From: Sporosarcina limicola
GTDB taxonomy: Bacteria; Bacillota; Bacilli; Bacillales_A; Planococcaceae
DNA length: 64,000 bases
Direction: 5' to 3'
Assembly: GCF_014873855.1 (NCBI RefSeq)
Contig: NZ_JADBEL010000003.1
Span: forward strand, 1 to 64,000
The position numbers and the translations under genes were made by a program. How positions within the stretch are numbered: position 1 is the first letter of the stretch; each line of letters begins with the position of its first letter. The notes beneath the pieces are model-generated. The model worked only from the letters and a program-made list of their open reading frames with translations, did not search any database and was not told the origin of the DNA. Below are positions 27,186 to 37,061 of the stretch, one piece after another.

Positions 27186-28025
27186 ATGATGAAAGTAATG
27201 AATTTAAGCAAGATCACGTTATCACTTTGTATGATTTCAGCGATGCTGTTACTTGCAGCTTGTGGAAATAAAGAAAAAGCAACAACTGTTTGGGATAAAG
27301 TTTCAGAAGCCGGAGAAATCATTGTTGCGACATCAGGAACACTTTACCCAGCATCTTATCATGATAGCGCTACAAAGGAATTAACGGGTTACGAGGTTGA
27401 AATTATTAAAGAAGTCGGCAAGCGAATGGATGTAAAGATTGAATTTAAGGAAATGGGCTTGGACGGCATGTTAACTTCTTTGAATAGTGGACAAGTGGAC
27501 CTCGCAGTGAATGATATTGAAATAACGAAAGAACGTCTAGAGAAATTCACTTTTTCGGAACCCTATAAATATTCATACGGTACAGCAATCGTGCGTAAAT
27601 CGGATCATTCAGGAATCGAATCACTTGAAGACTTGAAAGGGAAAAAGGCAGCAGGTGCTGCGACTTCCGTTTATATGCAGGTTGGGCGTGACCATGGTGT
27701 AGAAGAAGTCATTTATGATAATGTCACGAATGATGTATATTTACGCGATGTAGATTTGGGACGTACAGATGTTATTTTAAACGATTATTATTTGCAAAAA
27801 TTAGCGCTTGCAGCATTCCCAGAGTTTGAAATAATGATTCATCCGGATATTAAGTATCATCCAAATGTACAAGCAATCATCATGAAGAAAGACAATGATG
27901 AACTGTTGAAGCAAATAAATACCGTATTAGCTACTATGCATGCGGATGGTACAATCTCTGAATTATCGAAGAAATTTTTCAGTGGGGAAGATGTGTCGAT
28001 TGAGCAAGAATTGAATTTTAAGTAA
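27186..28025 (+). CDS. Amino-acid ABC transporter binding lipoprotein
   Basis: A 279-residue family 3 solute-binding protein. A lipoprotein signal ends in LLLAAC with Cys26 as the lipidated residue. Family signatures follow: LTGYEVEIIKEVGKRMDV, GLDGMLTSLNSGQVDLAVNDI and EKFTFSEPY. The nearest characterised relatives bind cystine or polar amino acids (TcyA-like), but the ligand cannot be set from sequence. ATG 27186 follows AAGGAGAGG. The permease gene starts 20 bases downstream. Confidence 0.87.
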   Translation: MMKVMNLSKITLSLCMISAMLLLAACGNKEKATTVWDKVSEAGEIIVATSGTLYPASYHDSATKELTGYEVEIIKEVGKRMDVKIEFKEMGLDGMLTSLNSGQVDLAVNDIEITKERLEKFTFSEPYKYSYGTAIVRKSDHSGIESLEDLKGKKAAGAATSVYMQVGRDHGVEEVIYDNVTNDVYLRDVDLGRTDVILNDYYLQKLALAAFPEFEIMIHPDIKYHPNVQAIIMKKDNDELLKQINTVLATMHADGTISELSKKFFSGEDVSIEQELNFK

Positions 28026-28045
28026 AGTGAAAGGCGGGTCGAATT

Positions 28046-28723
28046 GTGAGTGGAATTGAATGGAAACATATTTTTGACTTACCGCTTGCCATCGATTCTC
28101 TTCCTTATATTTTACAAGGAATTGGTTATACAATTCTTATTTCCTTTGGGGGTATGGTATGCGGGCTAGTGTTGGGGTTCGTCTTAGCGCTTGGAAGGGG
28201 TTCAAAAAGAATCATTTTTAGATGGCCTGCACGTCTTTTTATTTCGTATATGCGTGGAACTCCGATGTTAGTGTTTCTATTCCTGTTATATTTTGGGCTG
28301 CCCAATATCGGAATCCAATTTTCCGCAGTCATAGCCGCCCTAATCGGTTTTAGTCTTCATTCATCCGCTTATATGGCTGAAATTATTCGTTCTGCACTGA
28401 ACTCGGTTGACAAAGGACAATGGGAAGCGGCGACAGCTCTAGGATTGTCGAATTGGCAAACGATGTTTTCTGTCATCATGCCACAAGCGACTCGAATTGC
28501 TATCCCGCCTTTATCAAATGTGTTGCTAGATCTTATCAAGGCATCGTCCTTAGCGGCAATGATTACGGTGCCAGATCTTTTTCATCATGCGAAAGTTGTT
28601 GGAGGTAGAGAGTTTGACTATATGACAGTCTATATTGTTGTTGGCCTTATCTACTGGGCAATATGCTTAGTTGTAGAGGTATGGCAAAATTACCTCGAGA
28701 AACGCTTCGCTTATATAAAGTGA
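28046..28723 (+). CDS. Amino-acid ABC transporter permease (HisM/TcyB type)
   Basis: A 225-residue inner-membrane permease with about 5 helices. The EAA loop that contacts the ATPase is clear in ALNSVDKGQWEAATALGLS, and YMRGTPMLVFLFLLYFGLP is the family's N-terminal conserved block. Start GTG 28046 follows AAAGGCGGGTC. No ATP-binding subunit follows; the next gene is proline dehydrogenase on its own promoter. The missing ATPase must come from elsewhere in the genome or has been lost. Confidence 0.88.
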   Translation: MSGIEWKHIFDLPLAIDSLPYILQGIGYTILISFGGMVCGLVLGFVLALGRGSKRIIFRWPARLFISYMRGTPMLVFLFLLYFGLPNIGIQFSAVIAALIGFSLHSSAYMAEIIRSALNSVDKGQWEAATALGLSNWQTMFSVIMPQATRIAIPPLSNVLLDLIKASSLAAMITVPDLFHHAKVVGGREFDYMTVYIVVGLIYWAICLVVEVWQNYLEKRFAYIK

Positions 28724-28790
28724 TGAATGAAAGAGTGTGGCTAAGGAATAACAATGAATGAAATCATTTTTAAAAGTCAAAGTCAAAAAT

Positions 28791-28819
28791 TTGGTTTAAA
28801 AAATACAGTACGATATGAT
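28791..28819 (+). promoter_or_regulatory. Sigma-A-like promoter of the proline dehydrogenase gene
   Basis: TTGGTT (28791-28796), 17-base spacer, TATGAT (28814-28819), about 40 bases before the start codon. Confidence 0.55.
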
Positions 28820-28857
28820 ATGATGGAAGAAAATACAGTATTTAAGGAGCAAGAGAA

Positions 28858-29826
28858 ATGTTAAAAGATCTGTTTATCGGTTTATCCCAAAATCAGCTGT
28901 TGAATAGTGCAGCGAAAAAGTATGGTTTGAAATTAGGCGCACAAAATGTCGTCGCAGGTACAAACGTGGCAGAAACAATGCAAAGTATCAAAGAGCTTAA
29001 CGCGTTTGGTATTTCCTGTACGGTAGATAACCTAGGGGAATTCGTCTTTAAAAAAGAAGAGGCAACTGCAGCGAAAGAACAAATTCTTGAAGTGGTCGAA
29101 GCGATTCACGAACATGGAGTTGACGCTCATATTTCCTTGAAACCATCTCAACTCGGTTTGGATATCGACTATCAATTTTGTTTGGAAAATTTAAAAGAAA
29201 TCATTGCGAAAGCAGCTAATTATGACATTTTCATCAACTTTGATATGGAGGATCACGGCCACCTACAACCGTCATTCGATATGCTAGACGAGCTTTCTAA
29301 GGACTATAACAATATAGGAACGGTTATCCAGGCTTATTTCTTCCGTGCAGAAGATGATATTCAAAAATATGCAAATTATCGTTTACGCATTGTAAAAGGT
29401 GCTTATAAAGAGACTGAGGAATATGCATATCAAGATAAAAAAGATATAGACAAGAATTATATTGAATTAATCGAATGGCATTTGTTGAATGGTAAATTTA
29501 CATCGATTGCAACGCATGATCATAATGTCATCAACCATGTGAAACAATTCGTTAAAGAAAATAACATTCCGAATGAAAAATTCGAATTCCAAATGCTTTA
29601 TGGATTCCGGAAAGACATGCAATTGCAATTGGCGAAAGAAGGCTATAACTTCTGTACATACGTACCGTTTGGAAATGACTGGTACGGTTATTTCATGCGT
29701 CGTCTTGCAGAAAGACCACAGAACTTGAATCTTGTCGTTAAACAAGTATTCAATAAGAAAACGAATACACTAATCGGCTTAGCTGCCGGTGCGTTTCTTC
29801 TTGGTAGAGTAACTAAGAAGAAATAA
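28858..29826 (+). CDS. Proline dehydrogenase
   Basis: A 322-residue FAD-dependent proline dehydrogenase of the monofunctional Gram-positive type (Bacillus proteins are about 300 residues). The barrel shows DAHISLKPSQLGLDI, FINFDMEDH, TVIQAYFFRAEDD, YRLRIVKGAYKE, IATHDHNVI and FQMLYGF, with the substrate-site pattern YFMRRLAERPQN near the end. It oxidises proline to pyrroline-5-carboxylate, passing electrons to the membrane. A partner P5C dehydrogenase is not in the window. Start follows TTAAGGAGCAAGAGAA. Confidence 0.94.
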   Translation: MLKDLFIGLSQNQLLNSAAKKYGLKLGAQNVVAGTNVAETMQSIKELNAFGISCTVDNLGEFVFKKEEATAAKEQILEVVEAIHEHGVDAHISLKPSQLGLDIDYQFCLENLKEIIAKAANYDIFINFDMEDHGHLQPSFDMLDELSKDYNNIGTVIQAYFFRAEDDIQKYANYRLRIVKGAYKETEEYAYQDKKDIDKNYIELIEWHLLNGKFTSIATHDHNVINHVKQFVKENNIPNEKFEFQMLYGFRKDMQLQLAKEGYNFCTYVPFGNDWYGYFMRRLAERPQNLNLVVKQVFNKKTNTLIGLAAGAFLLGRVTKKK

Positions 29827-29883
29827 CAATAAAAGACATGTTTTCAAATAAATTTACCTAACGATACTATATATAACACCCTT

Positions 29884-29930
29884 TAGGCTGCCTTTTCCAT
29901 AATATAGTGGAGAGAGGTAGCCTAATTTTA
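29884..29930 (+). terminator. Putative terminator after proline dehydrogenase
   Basis: TAGGCTGCCT pairs with AGGTAGCCTA with one mismatch, then ATTTTA. The long loop and weak T-run lower confidence. Confidence 0.45.
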
Positions 29931-30541
29931 CTTGAATCCGATCTCTATAATAAAAGGTTAGATACTCTTCAATTTTAACTTCATCCAGCAGAAGTCTCCC
30001 ACTTCAATAAGTGGTGAGATGAATGCAAATGTCTAAACACTTCGGAGGGGGTTCAAAACCCTGCTGAATACCGCAGAACTCTGGCTAATATTGCCGAAGC
30101 GGTCTACGACATGTAGTCCTATTCGTCCTGCGAACAAAGAGGGATGAAGTTCAATCCATCTCCCTTGAATAACCAACATTCTGTTGGCCGAAACTTCCGG
30201 CGTAGACATACGATTTTGAAAGAAGCCAATTGAACATGCTTTGGTTATGCAAGTATGGATTGAATTATTCACATCCCCGAAAGAAATCATTCCCTTAATA
30301 AAAGACGTCTTAGCTTTTGATGATAGTGTATGAAAGTACTGGTGCTTGGAGTGTTTAGTGAAAAAACTACTGGCAAAATTATCGATGCTGTTAAATAGAA
30401 GATTTAGCAAGACTTGCAGAACACTCTAGTTCAGCCGAGAAATTGGAAGAACTAGCTTGAACTGCAGCAAAAATTTTACGAACAATAAAGTGAGTGGTTA
30501 TTTTAGACTTGGGGGATAAGCCCCTAGTTCTTTAATTCAGC
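29931..30541. other. Gene-poor, apparently decayed stretch with an IS200/IS605-like hairpin
   Basis: No gene I can support. At 29995-30019 TCTCCCACTT and AAGTGGTGAGA form a hairpin of the kind found at right ends of IS200/IS605-type elements (candidate remnant only). From 30030 to 30500 both strands have short open stretches; on the plus strand 30405-30490 reads DLARLAEHSSSAEKLEELA, stop, TAAKILRT, which looks like helical protein decay. A 125-codon minus-strand frame (30033-30410) has no ribosome site or family match. Confidence 0.3.
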
Positions 30542-31267
30542 TCACTCTTTTGCGTTCAAGTAGATACTCATTTTTTCTGGGTAGTCTGTAAAAATAGCCT
30601 GAGCCCCCGCTGCTTTTAACGCTTCAAGGTATTCTACTCTATTGACAGTGAATACTCGGACCGCAAAACCTTCTGTGATTACTTGGCTTATTGTTAGACG
30701 GAGAGCTGCGGGTAATGTGAGATGCAGAGCGTCAGCGGGAATGTCACGCACATAATTGAGTGGATCCACTAATACCTCCATAAATAATGCAGCGGTCTCT
30801 AAGTGTGGTGCAATCTGTTTCACTTTGCGTATCGCCCCGTGATCGAACGAAGATAATACGACGCGTTTATCAAGTTTCATCGTACCAACAAGCGCCACAA
30901 CTTTCTCCACCATCCCGTCGTACGGGAAAATATCGGATTTAAGTTCGATGTTTATATGGTGGGAAGTTTGAGCGAAAACTACAAAAACCTCCTGTAACGT
31001 TGGAATGCCTTCACCTTCGAATTCCACTGAAAACCATGCTCCATAATCAAACGTTTTTAACTCTTCAAGGGTCATATCTTTCACTAATCCGCTACCATTT
31101 GATGTCCTATCGATTGATTCATCATGAATGACAATAAGCTCACCGTCTTTCGTCATATGGACGTCGAACTCGACACCATATATGGGTAGTCTAGCGGCTT
31201 CCTTAAAAGCAGACAATGTATTTTCTGGGTGCGTTCCAGATGAACCGCGATGCGCATAAATATCCAT
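30542..31267 (-). CDS. Glycerophosphodiester phosphodiesterase (GDPD family)
   Basis: A 241-residue cytoplasmic TIM-barrel phosphodiesterase. The catalytic HR pair is in YAHRGSSGTHPENT, the metal pair in GVEFDVHMTKDGELIVIHDE, and the C-terminal barrel strands AVRVFTVN and AIFTDYPEKM follow. It cleaves glycerophosphodiesters to glycerol-3-phosphate and alcohol. It lacks a signal peptide, so it resembles the YqiK/UgpQ-type rather than secreted GlpQ. AGGAGG lies before the ATG. It is a single-gene unit. Confidence 0.93.
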   Translation of the reverse strand: MDIYAHRGSSGTHPENTLSAFKEAARLPIYGVEFDVHMTKDGELIVIHDESIDRTSNGSGLVKDMTLEELKTFDYGAWFSVEFEGEGIPTLQEVFVVFAQTSHHINIELKSDIFPYDGMVEKVVALVGTMKLDKRVVLSSFDHGAIRKVKQIAPHLETAALFMEVLVDPLNYVRDIPADALHLTLPAALRLTISQVITEGFAVRVFTVNRVEYLEALKAAGAQAIFTDYPEKMSIYLNAKE

Positions 31268-31685
31268 ATGTAAACCTCCTAATTAGTTGTTCCTCATCTT
31301 TATAATAACATGTGGTTTTTAATAGACATAAGTTAGTCATGGGAAGTGATAAAATTATATACATTAGAAATCCCCGATTCATTAATTAATTGTCTGGAAA
31401 TAGGGTGTAATAACAAAAGTAAGCTGGAAAAATTCAAGGTCATGATCTCACTTATGTCTATAGTCACGGGTCTTTGGCCGCTGATTTAACAAGAGAATTA
31501 TATAGTATTAAAAAAGTCTCTCCACCATCATTTCTGACAGTAGAGAGACTTCATATTCTTGCAATCTTTTAGTGGGGTGCGGAGATTTTTTTTGTGTAAA
31601 AAGTCAAATGAAAGTGTTTAAATCAAAATATGTTGCTGTTCATCTGACCATTTTTAAAAGGCGTGTTATTATACGAACCACCCTA
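31268..31685. other. Intergenic stretch with terminator of the collagen-like gene
   Basis: Contains an intrinsic terminator for the minus-strand collagen-like gene (31508-31551). A plus-strand reading at about 31435-31530 (QGHDLTYVYSHGSLAADL, then TRELYSIKK) is open but has no start and is probably noise or a remnant. No other feature seen. Confidence 0.5.
31508..31551 (-). terminator. Intrinsic terminator after the collagen-like gene
   Basis: On the minus strand AAGTCTCTC and GAGAGACTT arms are followed by TTTTAATA, about 135 bases after the stop codon. Confidence 0.65.
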
Positions 31686-33719
<2,034 letters not shown>

Positions 33720-33915
33720 TCACCTCCTGTCCCTAACATACTATTCAGGAAAAGTAGTTAGATAAGGGACAAGAACCTTCCCGATTGTTAAAGCCTATTT
33801 CAAAAGGGACACGTAAGACTGAAAAGCATATATGTGTTACGATAAATAATATAGACATACGGCTAAAGGAAAAGATTTCCGCTGTTTACGGAAGCTGAAC
33901 CGTCTTCATAACAAC

Positions 33916-33956
33916 ATAAACAGCCGCTCTGACATAGTGTCTGAGCGGCTGTTTAT
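33916..33956. terminator. Hairpin between collagen-like gene and glycosyltransferase
   Basis: A perfect 14-base stem, ATAAACAGCCGCTC with GAGCGGCTGTTTAT, around a 13-base loop. It lies 36 bases past the glycosyltransferase stop and probably ends that minus-strand transcript; the T-run is weak. Confidence 0.6.
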
Positions 33957-33992
33957 AGAAAGAAAAGTCGTATGGGACGAATTTATCTGTTG

Positions 33993-35066
33993 TTACTTTT
34001 CATCAAGTACCTTATCAAAGTACTTTTTGTTGCTTATTATATTAGAATCATTTGGTTTGTATTTTCGTGCTTTTTCATTATGATAATATGCCTCTTCATA
34101 TTTTTGTACCCGATCATAAAGGACACATAATTGTAAATGGGGTAACCAAGTGGAAAATGTTTTGTTTTGAAAACTTATATGCTGTTCATTCTCAGATGTT
34201 AAGGCTTGATGGTACCAATGAATAGCTATTTCATTTTTGGCTTGTTCCATAAAGAAATACCCTAATCGACAACATGCCTCTGGGCGGGGAGCATCATAGA
34301 TAAGTGTTTGCAAAGTCGAACCTAATTCATTTTCTATGTCATTAAGTTTGTTATAACAATCAGCAAGTTTAAAACAGGCTCTAATATTGTCCTCAACCCA
34401 ACCTAACTTCGAGTCGAGAAATTCATTGTAATTGAGAATTGCTTCTTCGAAATTGTTATGGTCCATCAGTTCATTTGCGTAATAGAATGTATCGCGTGGA
34501 GAAAAAGTCTCTCCAGACGCTAACATATTTTTATAGATTTGAATATTACGTTCATGATTGTGGCTGAGGGGGGAATGTGTGACGGCTATATCGCTGTCAA
34601 AAAGATTTCCCGAAACAGCAAGGAATTCATGTACATTACCGATCCAAGTAAACTTATTTTTTGTTTTTACTAAACGATATCTTTTTAAAGAAGAGACTAC
34701 ATTGCCCTCATCATCAAAACTTAAATGATAATTCATTGAAACAGCATCAATAGAAGGAGCTAATGATTCCTTTAGTATCTTTAATTTTTCCTGATCTTCT
34801 TCTGTGAGTATATCATCTGCATCGAGCCAAAGAATATAATTCTTTGTAGCTTGTTGAAATGCAAAATTTCTTGCTGCTGCAAAATTATCTATCCATTCAA
34901 AGTCAAAAACTCGATTGGTGTATTTTTTCCCAATCTCCTTCGTTCGATCACTGGATCCTGTATCTATAATATTTATCTCTTCAACTATTCCCTTAATCGA
35001 ATCTAAACATCTAGCTATTACATCTTCTTCATTTTTAACAATCATACATAAGCTTATCGTTATCAT
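33993..35066 (-). CDS. Family 2 glycosyltransferase with TPR-like tail
   Basis: A 357-residue inverting GT-A glycosyltransferase: ISLCMIVKNEEDVIARCLDS at the N-terminus, IIDTGSSDRT (nucleotide site) and LWLDADD (metal-binding Asp-x-Asp). The C-terminal half (about 190-357) is helical with TPR-like repeats (DTFYYANELMDHNNFEEAI). This layout is shared with SunS-type and spore-associated peptide glycosyltransferases. It lies just upstream of the threonine-rich collagen gene on the same strand, so it may glycosylate it; they are separated by a terminator-like hairpin. GGAGGG precedes the ATG. Confidence 0.85.
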   Translation of the reverse strand: MITISLCMIVKNEEDVIARCLDSIKGIVEEINIIDTGSSDRTKEIGKKYTNRVFDFEWIDNFAAARNFAFQQATKNYILWLDADDILTEEDQEKLKILKESLAPSIDAVSMNYHLSFDDEGNVVSSLKRYRLVKTKNKFTWIGNVHEFLAVSGNLFDSDIAVTHSPLSHNHERNIQIYKNMLASGETFSPRDTFYYANELMDHNNFEEAILNYNEFLDSKLGWVEDNIRACFKLADCYNKLNDIENELGSTLQTLIYDAPRPEACCRLGYFFMEQAKNEIAIHWYHQALTSENEQHISFQNKTFSTWLPHLQLCVLYDRVQKYEEAYYHNEKARKYKPNDSNIISNKKYFDKVLDEK

Positions 35067-35390
35067 ATATAACCCTCCAAACTTTTCCTATATATATGCA
35101 GAGAGTCAAGAAATGAATGTGTTGAAATGAGAGATCTATTGCTTATGCATACTATTAGTCAAAAATGAACGTTTGGTTTGTCAACCAAGACTAGCATTTG
35201 CGAAAAATAAGAGCTTAGAACTCGTAACAACTTGCTGTGTTTTTCGTATTGAATATTGTTGGTAAGTTGACTCAATTATACCTCGTATAGCCATTTGAAA
35301 AATAGTAGTATAAAGAATATAGTGAATCCTTATTATACTTATGAAGGTCGCTGCTCAGTATGGACTTTGAAATAGAGGGGGCTACAGGTA
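35067..35390. other. Intergenic control region with a promoter for the membrane protein
   Basis: No gene. A good sigma-A promoter facing right is at 35295-35323; the left half probably holds the divergent glycosyltransferase promoter, not clearly identified. Confidence 0.5.
35295..35323 (+). promoter_or_regulatory. Sigma-A promoter
   Basis: TTGAAA (35295-35300), 17-base spacer, TATAGT (35318-35323), about 65 bases before the membrane protein gene. Confidence 0.6.
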
Positions 35391-36206
35391 ATGACGAAGC
35401 GAAATTTTGTTGTAAGGGTAACTGCAATCCATGTGATCACGTATATTTTATGTGGAATCGGATTTTCGTTTTTATTTGACTATGAGGCACTATTTAAGCT
35501 CGATAAGGTGGATACTTATATGCGTTCGTACGATGGAGCTAGTGTGCTAATTGGACCGATTGTACAAGTTTTTCGTGGGTTGTTGTTCGGTATTATTTTA
35601 TTATTTATGAAGGACATTTTTGTTGGCAAGAAGTATGGATGGCTCCGTTTATGGTTGGTTATTGTTATCGTCGGTATTGTAAATATACCGGGGGCAGCAC
35701 CTGGTTCAATTGAAGGTATGATTTATACGCAAATCCCATTACAATTTCATTTGAAAATGTCACCTGAGGTTTGGGTTCAGACATTGTTATTTTCCTATTT
35801 TGTTGCAAAATCTCCAAAAGAAAAGAATCCGCATTCATTTTTGCAAGTGAATAAGCATAGTTTCATAACGACAATTTTAGCTGGGGTACTGTTTTCACTT
35901 TCAGGTATTATTCTTACATTTTTCTTAAAGGCCGATGTTTTTGCAGGAACGACGGATTCAGGGGCTTTTGTTGTCATGTTTGTCGGCTTAACCATCGTTT
36001 TTCTTACTACGAAATGGTACGTGGCTACTCCGTCGAACAGAAAATTGATGTTCCTTGCATTGATTTATTACATAGTTCTTGCGATTTTTCCGACAATTTA
36101 TAATTATATAGTTAATTCTCCTTTTAAATCCATGCTATCGCTTGTTATAAATGCTACTCCAGTCATTGTGCTTGTAGTTTATCAACGGTTGAATGTTAAG
36201 TATTAA
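35391..36206 (+). CDS. Polytopic membrane protein of unknown function
   Basis: A 271-residue protein I do not recognise. About seven hydrophobic helices are visible, at roughly residues 10-30, 52-75, 85-105, 120-135, 160-182, 190-210 and 220-265, with a charged cytosolic loop KSPKEKNPHSF between the fourth and fifth. No transporter or enzyme motif seen. Start ATG is 9 bases after GAGGGGG. It stands alone behind its own promoter. Confidence 0.7.
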   Translation: MTKRNFVVRVTAIHVITYILCGIGFSFLFDYEALFKLDKVDTYMRSYDGASVLIGPIVQVFRGLLFGIILLFMKDIFVGKKYGWLRLWLVIVIVGIVNIPGAAPGSIEGMIYTQIPLQFHLKMSPEVWVQTLLFSYFVAKSPKEKNPHSFLQVNKHSFITTILAGVLFSLSGIILTFFLKADVFAGTTDSGAFVVMFVGLTIVFLTTKWYVATPSNRKLMFLALIYYIVLAIFPTIYNYIVNSPFKSMLSLVINATPVIVLVVYQRLNVKY

Positions 36207-36628
36207 TTGGCCTGTTCAATCTAACATGAAAACTGTTTCGGTTAACCCAGGTGTAAAACACATATCTATCCCGCATTAACAGGCAGTAAGACACCCACTT
36301 CAAGGCTTAGGAAACCCGAAGAAGCGTAAGCGTAAGTGGAGGATGAGGAAAACCCCTCTGATTGAATTTTCACTTAATAAAATCTTCGCTTTCCTTTGAG
36401 GGAATCGTGGAGTTTTTTATATGTTGTGACATTGTGAAAACTGATTTGAAGCTATTTGAGAGTTAAATCTCAAGAAAGAATGCGCGATTCTGTCGTTTTT
36501 TGCGTTTGAATTGAAGAATTGTTGATTTACGTGGTAAAATATTCTTGAAATCGTGTCGGAGTATTAACTTTTACTAATAGGTAGAATCGCTATTTCTGAA
36601 TAGAACATTCGAGGTGGAGGAATCGTTT
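36207..36628. other. Intergenic stretch with an IS605-like right-end hairpin
   Basis: No gene. At 36294-36342 CCCACTT and AAGTGGAGG flank GGAAACCCGAAGAAGCGTAA; together with the upstream AACAGGCAGTAAGACA this resembles the 3' end of IS605/TnpB-type elements. No tnpB or tnpA remains. The rest, including 36350-36610, has no clear feature except the ribosome site of the next gene. Confidence 0.35.
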
Positions 36629-37048
36629 GTGAAATTGTATGTAACAGTAAAAAATTTGGGGAAACGTAAGAATGTACTTACAAAGCTTGGAATAGAACTA
36701 CCGATCATTCCGACAACGCTGAGGGAACTTATTACGGAAGTTGTTAGCTTGAATGTGCAGCAGCTAAACGATAAGCAACAGAGCACTGCGTTGATTCCAT
36801 TCTTAACAGAAACGGAGATTGAAGAGCGTGGAGAGAGTGGAAAGATAGGATTTGGAGCGGTGTATAACGAACAAAGTCCCGATCTTGCGAAAGCAGTTGA
36901 GACTGCAATCGTGGCTTTTGAAGATGGGTTTTATAAAGTATTTATTCGCGAAGACGAGAAAAGTAATTTGGAATTACCGCTTACGCTTAACGAAGAGGAT
37001 GAGATTGTATTTATAAGATTTACAATGCTAGCTGGAAGTTTATGGTGA
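36629..37048 (+). CDS. Small protein partnered with the DUF4132-like giant
   Basis: A 139-residue protein of unknown function. It opens with a beta strand pair (KLYVTVKNLGKRKNV, ELPIIPTT) and a helix (LRELITEVVSLNVQQ), and ends EDEIVFIRFTMLAGSLW. The ending resembles the last strand and tail of ubiquitin-like beta-grasp proteins such as MoaD and ThiS, without a terminal Gly-Gly; this is a speculation from pattern only. GTG 36629 follows GAGGTGGAGG. The giant gene begins 13 bases after the stop, so the two form an operon. Confidence 0.7.
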   Translation: MKLYVTVKNLGKRKNVLTKLGIELPIIPTTLRELITEVVSLNVQQLNDKQQSTALIPFLTETEIEERGESGKIGFGAVYNEQSPDLAKAVETAIVAFEDGFYKVFIREDEKSNLELPLTLNEEDEIVFIRFTMLAGSLW

Positions 37049-37061
37049 AGGGGGAGAACGA

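Noticed and set aside
30033-30410. A 125-codon minus-strand frame
   Set aside because: No start signal or recognisable family; the region looks decayed on both strands.
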